A DNA stretch of 64,000 nt from JBGCEZ01 sp045106735 (lineage in GTDB: Bacteria > Planctomycetota > Phycisphaerae > Phycisphaerales > SM1A02). Position numbers and translations under genes: made by a program. Shown piece by piece: positions 18,260 to 26,170 of the stretch. Below the pieces are notes generated by a model. It made no database searches. It was not told where the DNA came from and saw only the letters and a program-made list of their open reading frames with translations. Positions within the stretch are counted from its first letter, which is position 1. Each line of letters begins with the position of its first letter. The stretch spans positions 57,714 through 121,713 of the forward strand of contig JBGCEZ010000030.1 in assembly GCA_045106735.1 (NCBI GenBank), given 5' to 3'.

Positions 18260-19369
18260 GTGACGGACTGCCGCCCCCACGATCATGAACTCGCGCCCGA
18301 TGAATCGACGCTCCCCCCAACGTGGGAAGCGTTCCAATCGTGTTCGCCGGCCGAACGCGACCGACACTTGCTCGGGCCGGACGGTGCTCTGGTGCGACTC
18401 ACCCATGTGCGGCAGCTCACCCGCCCACGCTTGGACCGGCTCTTTGAGCTGGCCGAATTGATTCGCGGATCGATGCGAGCGGGCGACCAATCGTTCGCCG
18501 CGCGACTCGCTGGACGACTCAGCGGCCGCTCGGCGGTTCTTGCGTTTTCCCAACCGTCGACCCGGACATTCGTCAGCTGCTCGCTCGCCGCACGGGCCAC
18601 GGGACTCGTGTGCGAAGAGATGCGTGGGAGCGAGACGTCCTCTCGCACCAAGGGCGAGACCGAGCTCGACACATTCTTGACGCTCGCGAACTTGGCCGAC
18701 GCGATCATCCTGCGCCACCACGACCCTGGGCTGATCGAACGTCTGGCCTACGAACTGACACGACGGCAGATGCCGACGCGATTGCTGAACGCCGGCTCGG
18801 GCCCGGATCAACACCCAACGCAAGCCCTGTTGGATGTCTTCACCCTCAACGCCCATCTCGACCTTCGCGCGGCGTCTCGGCAGATCACCGTGGGAATGGT
18901 CGGCGACCTTCGTCGGGGACGGGCGGCTCGCAGCCTCTCGCACATGCTCAGTCAGTTTCCGAACGTCCGACAGGTCTTCATCGCTCCCGATGGCCTGCAC
19001 ATGTCTGGCGACGTGACCGACGCGCTCGACACCGCCGGCGTGGAGTGGTCCCGGACCGATGACTTGGACGAAATGCTGCCGTCGCTCGACGCGGTGTACA
19101 TGGTTCGGCTGCAAGATGAGTACGAAATACGCGAGGACGAAGCTCCCGTCACGCCGGTCGACATGCGGCTCTCGCCGGAGCGCACCGCAATGCTCCCCGC
19201 CCACGCGTGCATCCTTCACCCGCTTCCGCGACGCGGCGAACTGCCACTGGAAGTTGATGACGATCCTCGGGCCAGGCACTGGGAAGCCGTCGAGCGCGGC
19301 AAATGGGTGCGCGCCGCCCTGCTGCTCCACCAATTCGGATGCGACGACCCGTCGGCCTTGTCCGGCTGA
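18260..19369 (+). CDS. pyrB: Aspartate carbamoyltransferase catalytic chain
   Basis: A 369-residue ATCase that condenses carbamoyl phosphate and aspartate in pyrimidine synthesis. Substrate motifs are FSQPSTRTF (carbamoyl phosphate), SSRTKGETELDT (the mobile Lys loop), LRHHDPG, HPTQALLDVFTL, GDLRRGRAARS and HPLPRRGEL, the last in the E. coli-type form. It is about 60 residues longer than usual, with a polar N-terminal extension before the domain. The GTG start is chosen because GAGGA lies 7 nt upstream; the frame stays open far upstream through sequence with no domain. No pyrI or pyrC is adjacent. Confidence 0.9.
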   Translation: MTDCRPHDHELAPDESTLPPTWEAFQSCSPAERDRHLLGPDGALVRLTHVRQLTRPRLDRLFELAELIRGSMRAGDQSFAARLAGRLSGRSAVLAFSQPSTRTFVSCSLAARATGLVCEEMRGSETSSRTKGETELDTFLTLANLADAIILRHHDPGLIERLAYELTRRQMPTRLLNAGSGPDQHPTQALLDVFTLNAHLDLRAASRQITVGMVGDLRRGRAARSLSHMLSQFPNVRQVFIAPDGLHMSGDVTDALDTAGVEWSRTDDLDEMLPSLDAVYMVRLQDEYEIREDEAPVTPVDMRLSPERTAMLPAHACILHPLPRRGELPLEVDDDPRARHWEAVERGKWVRAALLLHQFGCDDPSALSG

Positions 19370-19745
19370 CCGGCGATCGCCGTTGCACCTCGGCTTCGCC
19401 GAACGTGCGCCCGACCATGGCGTGGCCGCCGGCCTGCCCGATAGGCCGGCTACCGGGCTGGCCGCGGATCCGACCGCGGATCCGGCCGCGAGTCCGGCCG
19501 ACGCTTCAGCCGCCTGGCTGCCCGAACCGGCCGCACGCCCACGAGGTTGATCACCGCCACGATTCACGGCGACGACCATACCATCCGATCAATACCCGAA
19601 CAAGATGCACCTGGCCGGGCCCAGGCCGGCCACGGCTCCGTCGTCCAATGGATCGGGCGGAAGCCCTCGCCCCCAATGGACGATGTCCCCGGAACGGTCG
19701 ATGGATGCGCGCGCATCGCGATCGCCGCCCCGACGGAGTTCGACC
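19370..19745. other. Intergenic region after pyrB
   Basis: About 376 bp with no supported gene. It contains repeated GATCCGACCGCGGATCCGGCC words near 19464-19500 that could form short hairpins, but there is no T-tract terminator. The promoter and leader of the following membrane protein should lie at its right end. Confidence 0.55.
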
Positions 19746-20972
19746 ATGCCCTGCCCAGACGACGCCTCGCCCCTGACCGACCCCCGTTCGGCCGGCCGCC
19801 ACGCGCCGAACCACGACCCCCACCGCGCCCACGATCAACTCGACGCCCGCGTCCACGCCCTCGAGTCGGCGCTGTCCGCTTCTCGGGGCCAGAGCCGGCG
19901 CTGGCGCGTTGCGGCCACCATCGGCGGCGTTGCCCTGGCCGCCAGCCTCCTGACCGGCATGCGGAATCCCGTCGACCACGATTCGATCACCGTGCGGGCG
20001 ATGCAAGTCGTCGACGCCGAGGGACGGGTGGTCATGACGCTGGGATCGGATGACGCTGGCGGTCGGCTTGATGTGTGGTCGACCGGCGCCAGCAACGCCC
20101 TCCGACTCGGCGTGAATCCGCACGGGGGCGACATCAACGTCTGGACTCGCGATGGCGACGCCGCCGCCGGACTGTGGGCCACCGGGAGCGGTGGCCGCGT
20201 TGGCACGTGGGACAGCAGCGGCACCCGCCGGACCGTGCTCACCAGCGACGAAGCCGGCAGCCGGCTCGAACTGGAGGACGCCCAGGTCCCCGCCAGCCCG
20301 CGCCGGACGTTGGCCACCGCGGGAGCGCTCGAAGTCTCGGGTGACCGCGGCCGCGCTCGCCTTGGAACGGACGCCGGCGCGGGGACATTGCACCTTGGCG
20401 GCTCGAACCCCTCGGCCCAGAGTTTCGTGGCCCGCGGCACCGACTCTTCGGCCGCGCTGCGCTTTGAGACGCGCCACGGACAGGCCTTCCTCCAGCTCGA
20501 TGATTCTGGCCCGCAGCTGAATCTGGCGGGCCCCAACGACAGTGCCGGCGTGCGGCTGGCCACTGGTGCCCGGGGACGGCCTGATGGATTGGCCCGAATG
20601 GACGTGCTCACGCAGGGCCGCGTGGTCGGCCGACTGGCCGCCCGCGACGGCGCCGGCGGCGACGTCCGCCTCTTCGACGGCCGCGGACGCCAGAGTGCGG
20701 CCCTTGCGGCCAACGCGGGCGGCGGCCTGCTCAACCTCTTCAACCCCCGCGAAGTCGCGGTGGTGCGGGCCGGCAGCGATCCGCAGGGCCGCGGCGGCGT
20801 GTTGGATGTGCTCAACCTTCGCGGACTGCCGGTGATCAGCGCCCGGACGGATGCCGACGGGGCGGGCGAATTCAGCGTGGCCGATGTCGATGCCCGCCGT
20901 ACCCGTGTGCTGCGCCCGCACGGAACTCCTGATCCCGTTCGGGCGACGCGGGCTCGGGACGACCGCGACTAG
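19746..20972 (+). CDS. Membrane-anchored Gly-rich beta-repeat protein
   Basis: A 408-residue protein of unknown function. After a polar N-terminus (residues 1-55) comes one transmembrane helix (WRVAATIGGVALAASLLTGM), and the rest would be outside the cytoplasm. Residues about 80-390 consist of repeats of roughly 18-22 residues with the pattern G-G-x-L/I-x-V-x(4)-G-x(4)-L: for example GGRLDVWSTGASNALRLG, then GGDINVWTRDGD, and later GGLLNLFNPREVAVVRAG. The pattern suggests a stacked beta or beta-solenoid structure. The ATG at 19746 is chosen over an upstream in-frame ATG because the upstream part looks non-coding. A surface or envelope role is likely. Confidence 0.7.
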   Translation: MPCPDDASPLTDPRSAGRHAPNHDPHRAHDQLDARVHALESALSASRGQSRRWRVAATIGGVALAASLLTGMRNPVDHDSITVRAMQVVDAEGRVVMTLGSDDAGGRLDVWSTGASNALRLGVNPHGGDINVWTRDGDAAAGLWATGSGGRVGTWDSSGTRRTVLTSDEAGSRLELEDAQVPASPRRTLATAGALEVSGDRGRARLGTDAGAGTLHLGGSNPSAQSFVARGTDSSAALRFETRHGQAFLQLDDSGPQLNLAGPNDSAGVRLATGARGRPDGLARMDVLTQGRVVGRLAARDGAGGDVRLFDGRGRQSAALAANAGGGLLNLFNPREVAVVRAGSDPQGRGGVLDVLNLRGLPVISARTDADGAGEFSVADVDARRTRVLRPHGTPDPVRATRARDDRD

Positions 20973-21197
20973 GGCGTCTCGGGCCCGGCGAATCAGCACA
21001 CCGGTCGGTTCCGCCGGCCCGGCCGATCGCCGCGAACTGCGGCCCCCCGTCAACGTGGCGCGGGACTTGCAACAGAGAGTACGCACGCGGCCCACGGCCC
21101 GCGATGCACGATCGCTGCGGCAAGTCCTGCGCAGCGCCCGCGCATCGCGTGCGCGGACCGCACTTCATGCGACCCGAACCGGACTTCCGCTGACGCG

Positions 21198-21881
21198 ATG
21201 AACCCGCCCGACGACACCCCTCCCCGGCTGCGATTGGTTGGCCGCGGCGATGATGACTCCGCGCCGAGACCGGCACCGGAGCCCGCTTCGACGCCGCCGG
21301 AGCGCCGCGCGCGCCCTCCGTCGCCGGGGATCGATGACGGGCCGCTGCGCCGCGCTCGCGCCCGAGCCCGGCACGCGGCGGATCGGCGACTGGCGGCCCG
21401 CGCCACGCCGGCCGCCCCACCGCTGCGACCCATTGATCGTGCGTCGGCCCAAGCGTCCGCCGCGGCCGATGCTCGCGCGGCCGCCGCTGCGGCGCGAGCC
21501 GCCCGGGACGTGGCCCGAGAAAACCAGATGGCCGCGGCGCAGCCGACCCTGGATCCGGCCGACCCGCGCTGGGTCTTGGCCACCCGGGTCGCCTCCCAAC
21601 TCGAAGGAACGCTGCTCCGGCCAGAACGACGCGCCCGCGTGATGCGCACCGCGGCCGCATTGGGGATCCGATCCTTCGACGCCGGGTTGATCATCGCGAT
21701 GGTGCAGGATGCCGCCCGCCGCGGCGGCAACGTCGGCGATGTCGCCGCGTCACTTCGGCTCGTCGGGCCACCCGAACGACGACGATCGAAGACGCCCGCA
21801 TGGTTGTACGTCGCCACCGCAGCCGGAGCAGCCGCCGTCGTCGTCGTCACCATGATTCGATGGCTGTTGCACGCCGAGTGA
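21198..21881 (+). CDS. Hypothetical C-terminally anchored protein
   Basis: A 227-residue protein of unknown function. The first 115 residues are rich in R, A, P and D and probably disordered. A compact helical region follows (about residues 118-190; DPRWVLATRVASQLEGTLLRP and RAAALGIRSFDAGLIIAMVQDAARRGG-like segments), and a single hydrophobic helix (AWLYVATAAGAAAVVVVTMIRW) lies at the very C-terminus, as in tail-anchored proteins. It is 225 bp after the beta-repeat protein on the same strand, and the two may be functionally linked. No named domain is recognised. Confidence 0.6.
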   Translation: MNPPDDTPPRLRLVGRGDDDSAPRPAPEPASTPPERRARPPSPGIDDGPLRRARARARHAADRRLAARATPAAPPLRPIDRASAQASAAADARAAAAAARAARDVARENQMAAAQPTLDPADPRWVLATRVASQLEGTLLRPERRARVMRTAAALGIRSFDAGLIIAMVQDAARRGGNVGDVAASLRLVGPPERRRSKTPAWLYVATAAGAAAVVVVTMIRWLLHAE

Positions 21882-21952
21882 TTCGGCTGGGCGTCGCCGG
21901 CAGCGACGGACACCACGCCCAAACCAGAGCCCAACTGGCGAACCGACCACGC

Positions 21953-22741
21953 TCAGACGAGGCGGCCGCCGGCGGTCGCCCGCGAATGGGCCACGAGCGC
22001 GTCGATATCGAGCTCATCAGGCGGCTCGATCAGATGCACGTAGTCCTTGGCGTCGCGCTCGGCGAGACCCAGTTCCATCAGCGCCTGCAGTGCCGCTTCC
22101 TGTTCCGCCTGCTTCTTGCTCGCGCCCCAGCACGAATGGAACCGGTGCGGCCCCAAGTCCACGCAGACCTCGAAACACTTCGCGTGATCCGGGCCCTTCT
22201 CATCGAGCACCGTGTAGTGCGGAGTCAGCTCGAAGTACTGCTGGGCCGCTTGCTGCAGCACGCTCTTGAAATTCGACTGATGGCCAGAACTTGCGGCCCG
22301 TTCGGCGATCTCTTCGAGATGGTCGAGGATGAATCCTTCGGCCGCTCCGAGGCCACCGTCCAAGTAGATCGCGCCGATGATCGACTCGAAGACCGCCGCC
22401 AGGACCGACGACGGAAGCTTCTTGCGATTGCACATCCCTTTGCCGATTCGCAAGTGGTCGGCGAGTCCCATGCGATCGGCCACCACCGCACAATTCTGGC
22501 GGCTGACGACGGTCGACTTGACCTTGGTCATGTCGCCTTCGAGATGCTCGGGATACGTGCGGTACAGGTGTTCGCAGACCACCATGCCCAGCACCGCATC
22601 ACCCAGAAATTCCAGGCGTTCGTTGCTGTCGGTACGGCAGTCGACGAGGGACGCGTGGGTCAAGGCCCGCTTGAGCAGGTCTCGATCCTCAAACTCGTAT
22701 TCGAGGGCGTCCTCGATGGCTTCGATGTCGGCTTCGGTCAT
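21953..22741 (-). CDS. rnc: Ribonuclease III
   Basis: A 262-residue double-stranded RNA endonuclease for rRNA processing. The signature NERLEFLGDAVLGMV (about residues 40-54) is intact. The second catalytic segment reads SVLAAVFESIIGAIYLDGG; the Glu is kept, but the position usually held by Asp (A-D-x-x-E-A; Asp114 in E. coli) is Ala. The dsRNA-binding domain follows from about residue 160 (SNFKSVLQQAAQQYF, HYTVLDEKGPDHAKCFEV, ASKKQAEQEAALQAL) and is complete. A short C-terminal tail follows. The ATG is at 22741. No era neighbour is present. Confidence 0.95.
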   Translation of the reverse strand: MTEADIEAIEDALEYEFEDRDLLKRALTHASLVDCRTDSNERLEFLGDAVLGMVVCEHLYRTYPEHLEGDMTKVKSTVVSRQNCAVVADRMGLADHLRIGKGMCNRKKLPSSVLAAVFESIIGAIYLDGGLGAAEGFILDHLEEIAERAASSGHQSNFKSVLQQAAQQYFELTPHYTVLDEKGPDHAKCFEVCVDLGPHRFHSCWGASKKQAEQEAALQALMELGLAERDAKDYVHLIEPPDELDIDALVAHSRATAGGRLV

Positions 22742-23313
22742 GGATCAATCACTGGCTGCCGCCGTCCGCACGGGCGGATGCAGACGAACCCCGAGCACGG
22801 GGACGTCCCGCCAGGTGCGGGCGAGCAATTCGTGGACGTCGAAACGCCCGTGATGGACCCGATCGAGTTTTCCGAGCGGCCGTACCCGGAATGCGTCGAC
22901 CCGCCAGAGGCGGGGTCGCACGGCGACGACCGATGGGAAAGCCCGGACGGGGGCGGATGGGCACCGGCGACTCCTTCGAAGAGGTCGACCGGCCCGCACA
23001 AGTATATCGGTGGGTTCGGCGGGACCCATCGCCTGGATGTGCAGAACAGTCCCAAGTCGTCATCCGAAGTGTCGCTCAGGTATTTTGGGGTGCCCCGACG
23101 CGACGTGTCTGGTCCGGCCGAACGCCCGAGAATGTCGCCCAGCCACCGGCAAGGCCGATTTGAGGTCACGGAGGACGTTGGGCCGCGTCCCGCCCGCCAG
23201 GATGGGCCGATTGGCCCCCACACCGGCCGGAGTTCGTCGAGTCGGGCCGGCATTGGCCACCTTGGCCGCTCGGGACCGCTCCGGGACGGCTCCGGGACGA
23301 CTCCGGGGCCACT

Positions 23314-23349
23314 GAGGCCACCGAAGCCACCGAAGCCACCGAAGCCACC
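23314..23349. repeat. GAAGCCACC 9-bp tandem repeat
   Basis: Four consecutive 9-bp units (GAGGCCACC then GAAGCCACC three times), preceded by two imperfect CCGGGACGRCT units. It lies about 10-45 bp upstream of the proposed rpmH promoter. Confidence 0.85.
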
Positions 23350-23360
23350 GAGGGGGCTGG

Positions 23361-23390
23361 CTGGCACCCGGCCGAGGGTTGCGATACACT
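23361..23390 (+). promoter_or_regulatory. Candidate rpmH promoter
   Basis: CTGGCA (23361-23366) and TACACT (23385-23390) are separated by 18 bp and match four of six positions each of the sigma-70 consensus. The start would be near 23397, giving a leader of about 125 nt before rpmH. TACACT is the same -10 word seen at coaX and miaB. Confidence 0.4.
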
Positions 23391-23521
23391 CGTCGGCCCG
23401 GCCCGCGGAGCCCAGCAATGGCCTGCGAGTCCAGTCTTTTCCCGCGACGCGATCGTTGGGATGATCGCCCCACCGCGGGGACCGCAGCCCTGCGGTCGCC
23501 AGCTTTCCGACGAGGTTCGAC

Positions 23522-23656
23522 ATGCATTACCCCCGCCGAGTCAGCAAGATCAAGCGCGTTCGTGCCTTCGGGTTCCGCGCTCGCATGAAGACCAAGGCCG
23601 GTCGCAAGATCATCAACAGCCGTCGCCGCGCCGGCCGTCGCATCAACATCGTCTGA
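23522..23656 (+). CDS. rpmH: 50S ribosomal protein L34 (bL34)
   Basis: A 44-residue, very basic protein. It starts MHYPRRVSKIKRVRAFGF and contains the bL34 core GFRARMKTKAGRKII followed by the Arg-rich tail RRRAGRRINIV. Length and motifs match bL34, which is fully basic and buried in 23S rRNA. Unlike most bacteria, no rnpA (RNase P protein) gene follows; the next gene is aroK on the other strand. dnaA is not in the window either. Confidence 0.95.
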   Translation: MHYPRRVSKIKRVRAFGFRARMKTKAGRKIINSRRRAGRRINIV

Positions 23657-23842
23657 GGTTGATCCGGCGCGATCGGGCGCTCGCCCGGTCCGGTTTGCCA
23701 GCCGCTTGGCGAATCGTGCGGTCGCCCGTCGACGCCGATGGCTTCGTCAATCACCCCCGGTCACTGCTTCGGCGGCGACTTGGGGTGCTGTTCATTGCGC
23801 GCCGGTGACCACGAGGGTGTGTCGGGTGGTTCAGCCCGCAGG

Positions 23843-24604
23843 TCAGGCGTCGCGCTGGGCGTCGGATTGGGCGTCGGATTGGGCGTCGGGACGGGTCGCA
23901 TCCTCGTCCGCCGTTTGCTCGCCTTCGTCCAGGCGAGCGAACGCCGCATCCAACGTTGCCGCGGTCACCCGCGGCGGCTCGACGTCGAAGCGCTCCACGT
24001 CAAGCACGACATCTGCGAGCTCGCGATACCGCCCATCGCGCTGCCCGTGGGCCCAGGCAACTTCGTCGGCGATCGAACCGCCCGTAAGGTCCGGCCGGTC
24101 GCCCCGACGCTGCTCAAGCCGCCGGGTCAGAAACGCCGGATCGGCGGCCAGGTAGGCGATTCGAATGCGGCCTGCCTGGCGGGCGGCAACCAGTGTTCGG
24201 TGGGCCGCATCGACCATGGGCGTTCCCCCGCCCAGGCTCAGAATCCCGGGCGCCCGGCCGTCCAACACGTCGGCCAAGGCCGCGGCTTCTTCGCGTCGAA
24301 AGGCTGCCTCCCCGTCGTCGGCCCAAATATCGGCCACGCTGCGGCCGTCGAAGCGCTCGCGCACGAGCGCATCGAGATCGGTCCAGCCGACGCGCCGGAG
24401 CCGAGCGAGGGAACGGGCGACCGTCGACTTGCCGCTGGCCCGCAGGCCGATGATGACGATCCACGGCCGAACGTGGCGGGCCACCCGACCAGCTCGCTCT
24501 GGCGGCGAGGACTTCGACGTACTGGAGGAAGACGAGGGCATCGCCGCCCCGTCGACCGGTTGGTCGCGGGGAGTGGGATCAGGGGTGGGAGCTGCGTCGG
24601 CCAT
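23843..24604 (-). CDS. aroK: Shikimate kinase with disordered N- and C-terminal tails
   Basis: A 253-residue protein; shikimate kinases are usually about 170-180. It phosphorylates shikimate at the 3-hydroxyl in the chorismate pathway. The core begins near residue 46: Walker A GLRASGKST, shikimate-binding DLDALVRERF, GEAAFRREE, LSLGGGTPM, and the lid Arg in RRGDRPDLTGG. Residues 1-45 are S, P and T rich and the last 15 residues are DAQS repeats. ATG start at 24604; a TATCGT word lies 11 nt upstream, so any leader would be only a few nucleotides. The PilZ gene lies 27 bp upstream on the same strand. Confidence 0.88.
   Translation of the reverse strand: MADAAPTPDPTPRDQPVDGAAMPSSSSSTSKSSPPERAGRVARHVRPWIVIIGLRASGKSTVARSLARLRRVGWTDLDALVRERFDGRSVADIWADDGEAAFRREEAAALADVLDGRAPGILSLGGGTPMVDAAHRTLVAARQAGRIRIAYLAADPAFLTRRLEQRRGDRPDLTGGSIADEVAWAHGQRDGRYRELADVVLDVERFDVEPPRVTAATLDAAFARLDEGEQTADEDATRPDAQSDAQSDAQRDA
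23846..23890. repeat. 12-bp repeat encoding the DAQS tail of shikimate kinase
   Basis: GATTGGGCGTCG-type 12-bp units in three to four copies encode the C-terminal D-A-Q-S-D-A-Q-S-D-A-Q tail. In-frame period, probably length-variable between strains. Confidence 0.85.
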
Positions 24605-24631
24605 GGTCGCGGTGCACGATACCGCCGCGGT

Positions 24632-25099
24632 TCAGGCCGCGACGCGGAGCGGCGCTTCGCCCAGGTAGCGCCGAAGCCGCGCTTCGTCGGCCGGGGCGTC
24701 GAACGCCTCGAATCGGACGGCCACGCGCCGGGCTCCCGGATCGTCCTCGACATCGAACACCCGGACCACCACCGCGCTCACGTGCACGGCCTCGCGTTCG
24801 GCCGGAAGGTGCATCTGAACGTCGATCTGCAGTCCGTCGGCCAAGCCGCCATCGAGTTCAAGTCGAGCGCCCCCGAGGGATACGTCGTACACGTGCCCGG
24901 AGACCGCAGGGCCCACGATCGTGGAAATCAGGTCGTCGTTCGCCACCGCCGCCGCTCCGGCGTCCGAGTCGATCCCGGATTCGTTCCCGGTGGGCGTCGC
25001 CCCGATCGCCTTGACCTCGACGGACGAGTACATGGCCGGAACGGAACGTCGCTGGTGGGTGCGGCGGTCGTCGGGGGGAATCGGAAACGCGTGGGACAT
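24632..25099 (-). CDS. PilZ-domain protein, probable c-di-GMP effector
   Basis: A 155-residue single-domain protein. The PilZ c-di-GMP-binding motifs are present: an R-x-x-x-R-type motif in DRRTHQRRSVP (residues about 11-20) and the D-x-S-x-x-G motif in VYDVSLGGARLELDG (about 70-84), followed by the beta-barrel strands (QIDVQMHLPAEREAVHVSA, VVRVFDVEDDPGARRVAVRF). There is an Ala/Asp-rich insert between the two motifs. GAGGAG lies 8 nt before the ATG. It probably changes activity of a partner on binding c-di-GMP; no partner is adjacent other than aroK, which is likely a chance neighbour. Confidence 0.85.
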   Translation of the reverse strand: MSHAFPIPPDDRRTHQRRSVPAMYSSVEVKAIGATPTGNESGIDSDAGAAAVANDDLISTIVGPAVSGHVYDVSLGGARLELDGGLADGLQIDVQMHLPAEREAVHVSAVVVRVFDVEDDPGARRVAVRFEAFDAPADEARLRRYLGEAPLRVAA

Positions 25100-25387
25100 G
25101 CGGCGGGCTCCTCTGAATCGAAGGGGACAGGTCCCCTCTTGGCCAGAGGATCATCGGCCGACTCGCGGGATCGCTTGATGCGCGGAAACCGCGCGTTGCC
25201 CGTGGTGCCCGTGGTGCCCGGGGTGCGGGGTGCGGGGCTTGGACCCAGATCGTTGTGATTCGGGGCGGTGGATGCGGCTGAATCCAGCGACTCGAACCAG
25301 CAGGCCAACCGAGCGGCTGGAGCGAGCGGCTGCACTCGGCGGCGAAACCAAGTGGCTGAACCACGCGTCGAGACGTTCGCTCGCGCC

Positions 25388-25867
25388 TCAGTTCCGTTCG
25401 ACGGCGCCGGCCGACGCGTTGCCGTTGGCCGGCTCACGGCCATGGTCCGCCCGCGATCCGGTGAGCTGGATGGCCATTGCCGTGACCCGCGTCCCAAGCT
25501 CGCGCTCGATCCGGGCGATCACGTCGGCCGGCACGTGGGCAAGGAGTTCGTCGCCCAAGTCATGCGGGATGTCCACGATTTCGCCGGTCTCGGCATCGTG
25601 GAGATGGGCGTGGGGACGCGTGTCGGCATCGAACCGGGCGCAGCCGGTCGGCGTGTTCAGTCGACGGACCAAGCCGGCGCAGTCGAGGGCTTCCAGCGTG
25701 TTGTAGACCGTGGCCAAGCTCAGGGTCCCGGTATCGCGGGACACCAGGCGATGAAGTTCCTCGGCCGTGGGATGGCACCGGCACGCGCGCAGCGAGTCGT
25801 AGATCTCCATCCGTTGGCGGGTGCAACGGAGGCCGTGGAGGGCAAAGAGTTCTCTTGTCGAAAGCAC
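25388..25867 (-). CDS. Fur-family transcriptional regulator lacking the structural CxxC zinc site
   Basis: A 159-residue regulator when started at the GTG at 25867, which has GGAG 7 nt upstream; the longer open frame adds a meaningless Arg/Pro stretch. The winged-helix DNA-binding part shows GLRCTRQRMEIYDSL, HPTAEELHRLV and LATVYNTLEALDCAGLV. The dimerisation domain has HAHLHDAETGEIVDI where Fur proteins usually have H-H-H-x-x-C-x-x-C-G, so the Cys pair of the structural zinc site is missing. The His residues for the regulatory metal site remain. Which metal or peroxide signal it senses is unclear. A Gly/Ala/Arg tail ends the protein. Confidence 0.85.
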   Translation of the reverse strand: MLSTRELFALHGLRCTRQRMEIYDSLRACRCHPTAEELHRLVSRDTGTLSLATVYNTLEALDCAGLVRRLNTPTGCARFDADTRPHAHLHDAETGEIVDIPHDLGDELLAHVPADVIARIERELGTRVTAMAIQLTGSRADHGREPANGNASAGAVERN

Positions 25868-26170
25868 GGGACCACTCCGTCTCGCTCGCCGGGACCGGAC
25901 CAACGCCACCCGTGGCGTCGTGCCATTCGTCAGCCCCAGGGTGCGATGAATCCGTTCAAAGCGTCCGAGGCACAGGAGCGGACCAGCCCGCCCCCACGGC
26001 TTCTCTGCGATTATTGACCGCTCGACCGCCCCGAACCACCCCCAACTGGCCCCAACTGGGAAGATCGCTGCCCAGCGTTCCGGCCCTGCGGGGAAGCGCC
26101 GGATCCGGACCCGCCCAGCCCCGGTTCTCGGCCCCTCAGCCGCCCCTCCCACGCCCGGACGCCACCCGAC
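25868..26170. other. Divergent promoter region between fur-type gene and ilvC
   Basis: About 303 bp. On the minus strand GGTCAATAATCGC (near 26005-26017) contains an AT-rich AATAAT, the most -10-like word in the region, pointing toward the fur-type gene. CCCCAACTGG is directly repeated near 26040-26058 and could be an operator half-site pair. No promoter could be assigned to ilvC. Confidence 0.4.

Larger units (their letters stand above)
22742..23521. other. Long intergenic region between rnc and rpmH
   Basis: About 780 bp divergently flanked by rnc and rpmH. No gene is convincing. A 94-codon minus-strand frame (22745-23029) has fairly normal composition and ends 4 nt before rnc, but has no homology I recognise and no ribosome-binding site. 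On the minus strand near 23005 the word GATATACTTG holds a TATACT that could be an rnc -10. The right half contains CCGGGACGG and GAAGCCACC repeats and the rpmH promoter region. No DnaA-box cluster was seen, although rpmH often lies near oriC. Confidence 0.5.

Noticed and set aside
22745..23029. 94-codon minus-strand frame ending 4 nt before rnc
   Set aside because: Composition is not bad and it sits just before rnc, but there is no ribosome-binding site and no recognisable family, and a TATACT that may be the rnc promoter lies inside it.
23361..23521. oriC near rpmH
   Set aside because: No cluster of TTATCCACA-like boxes, no AT-rich unwinding region and no dnaA or rnpA.
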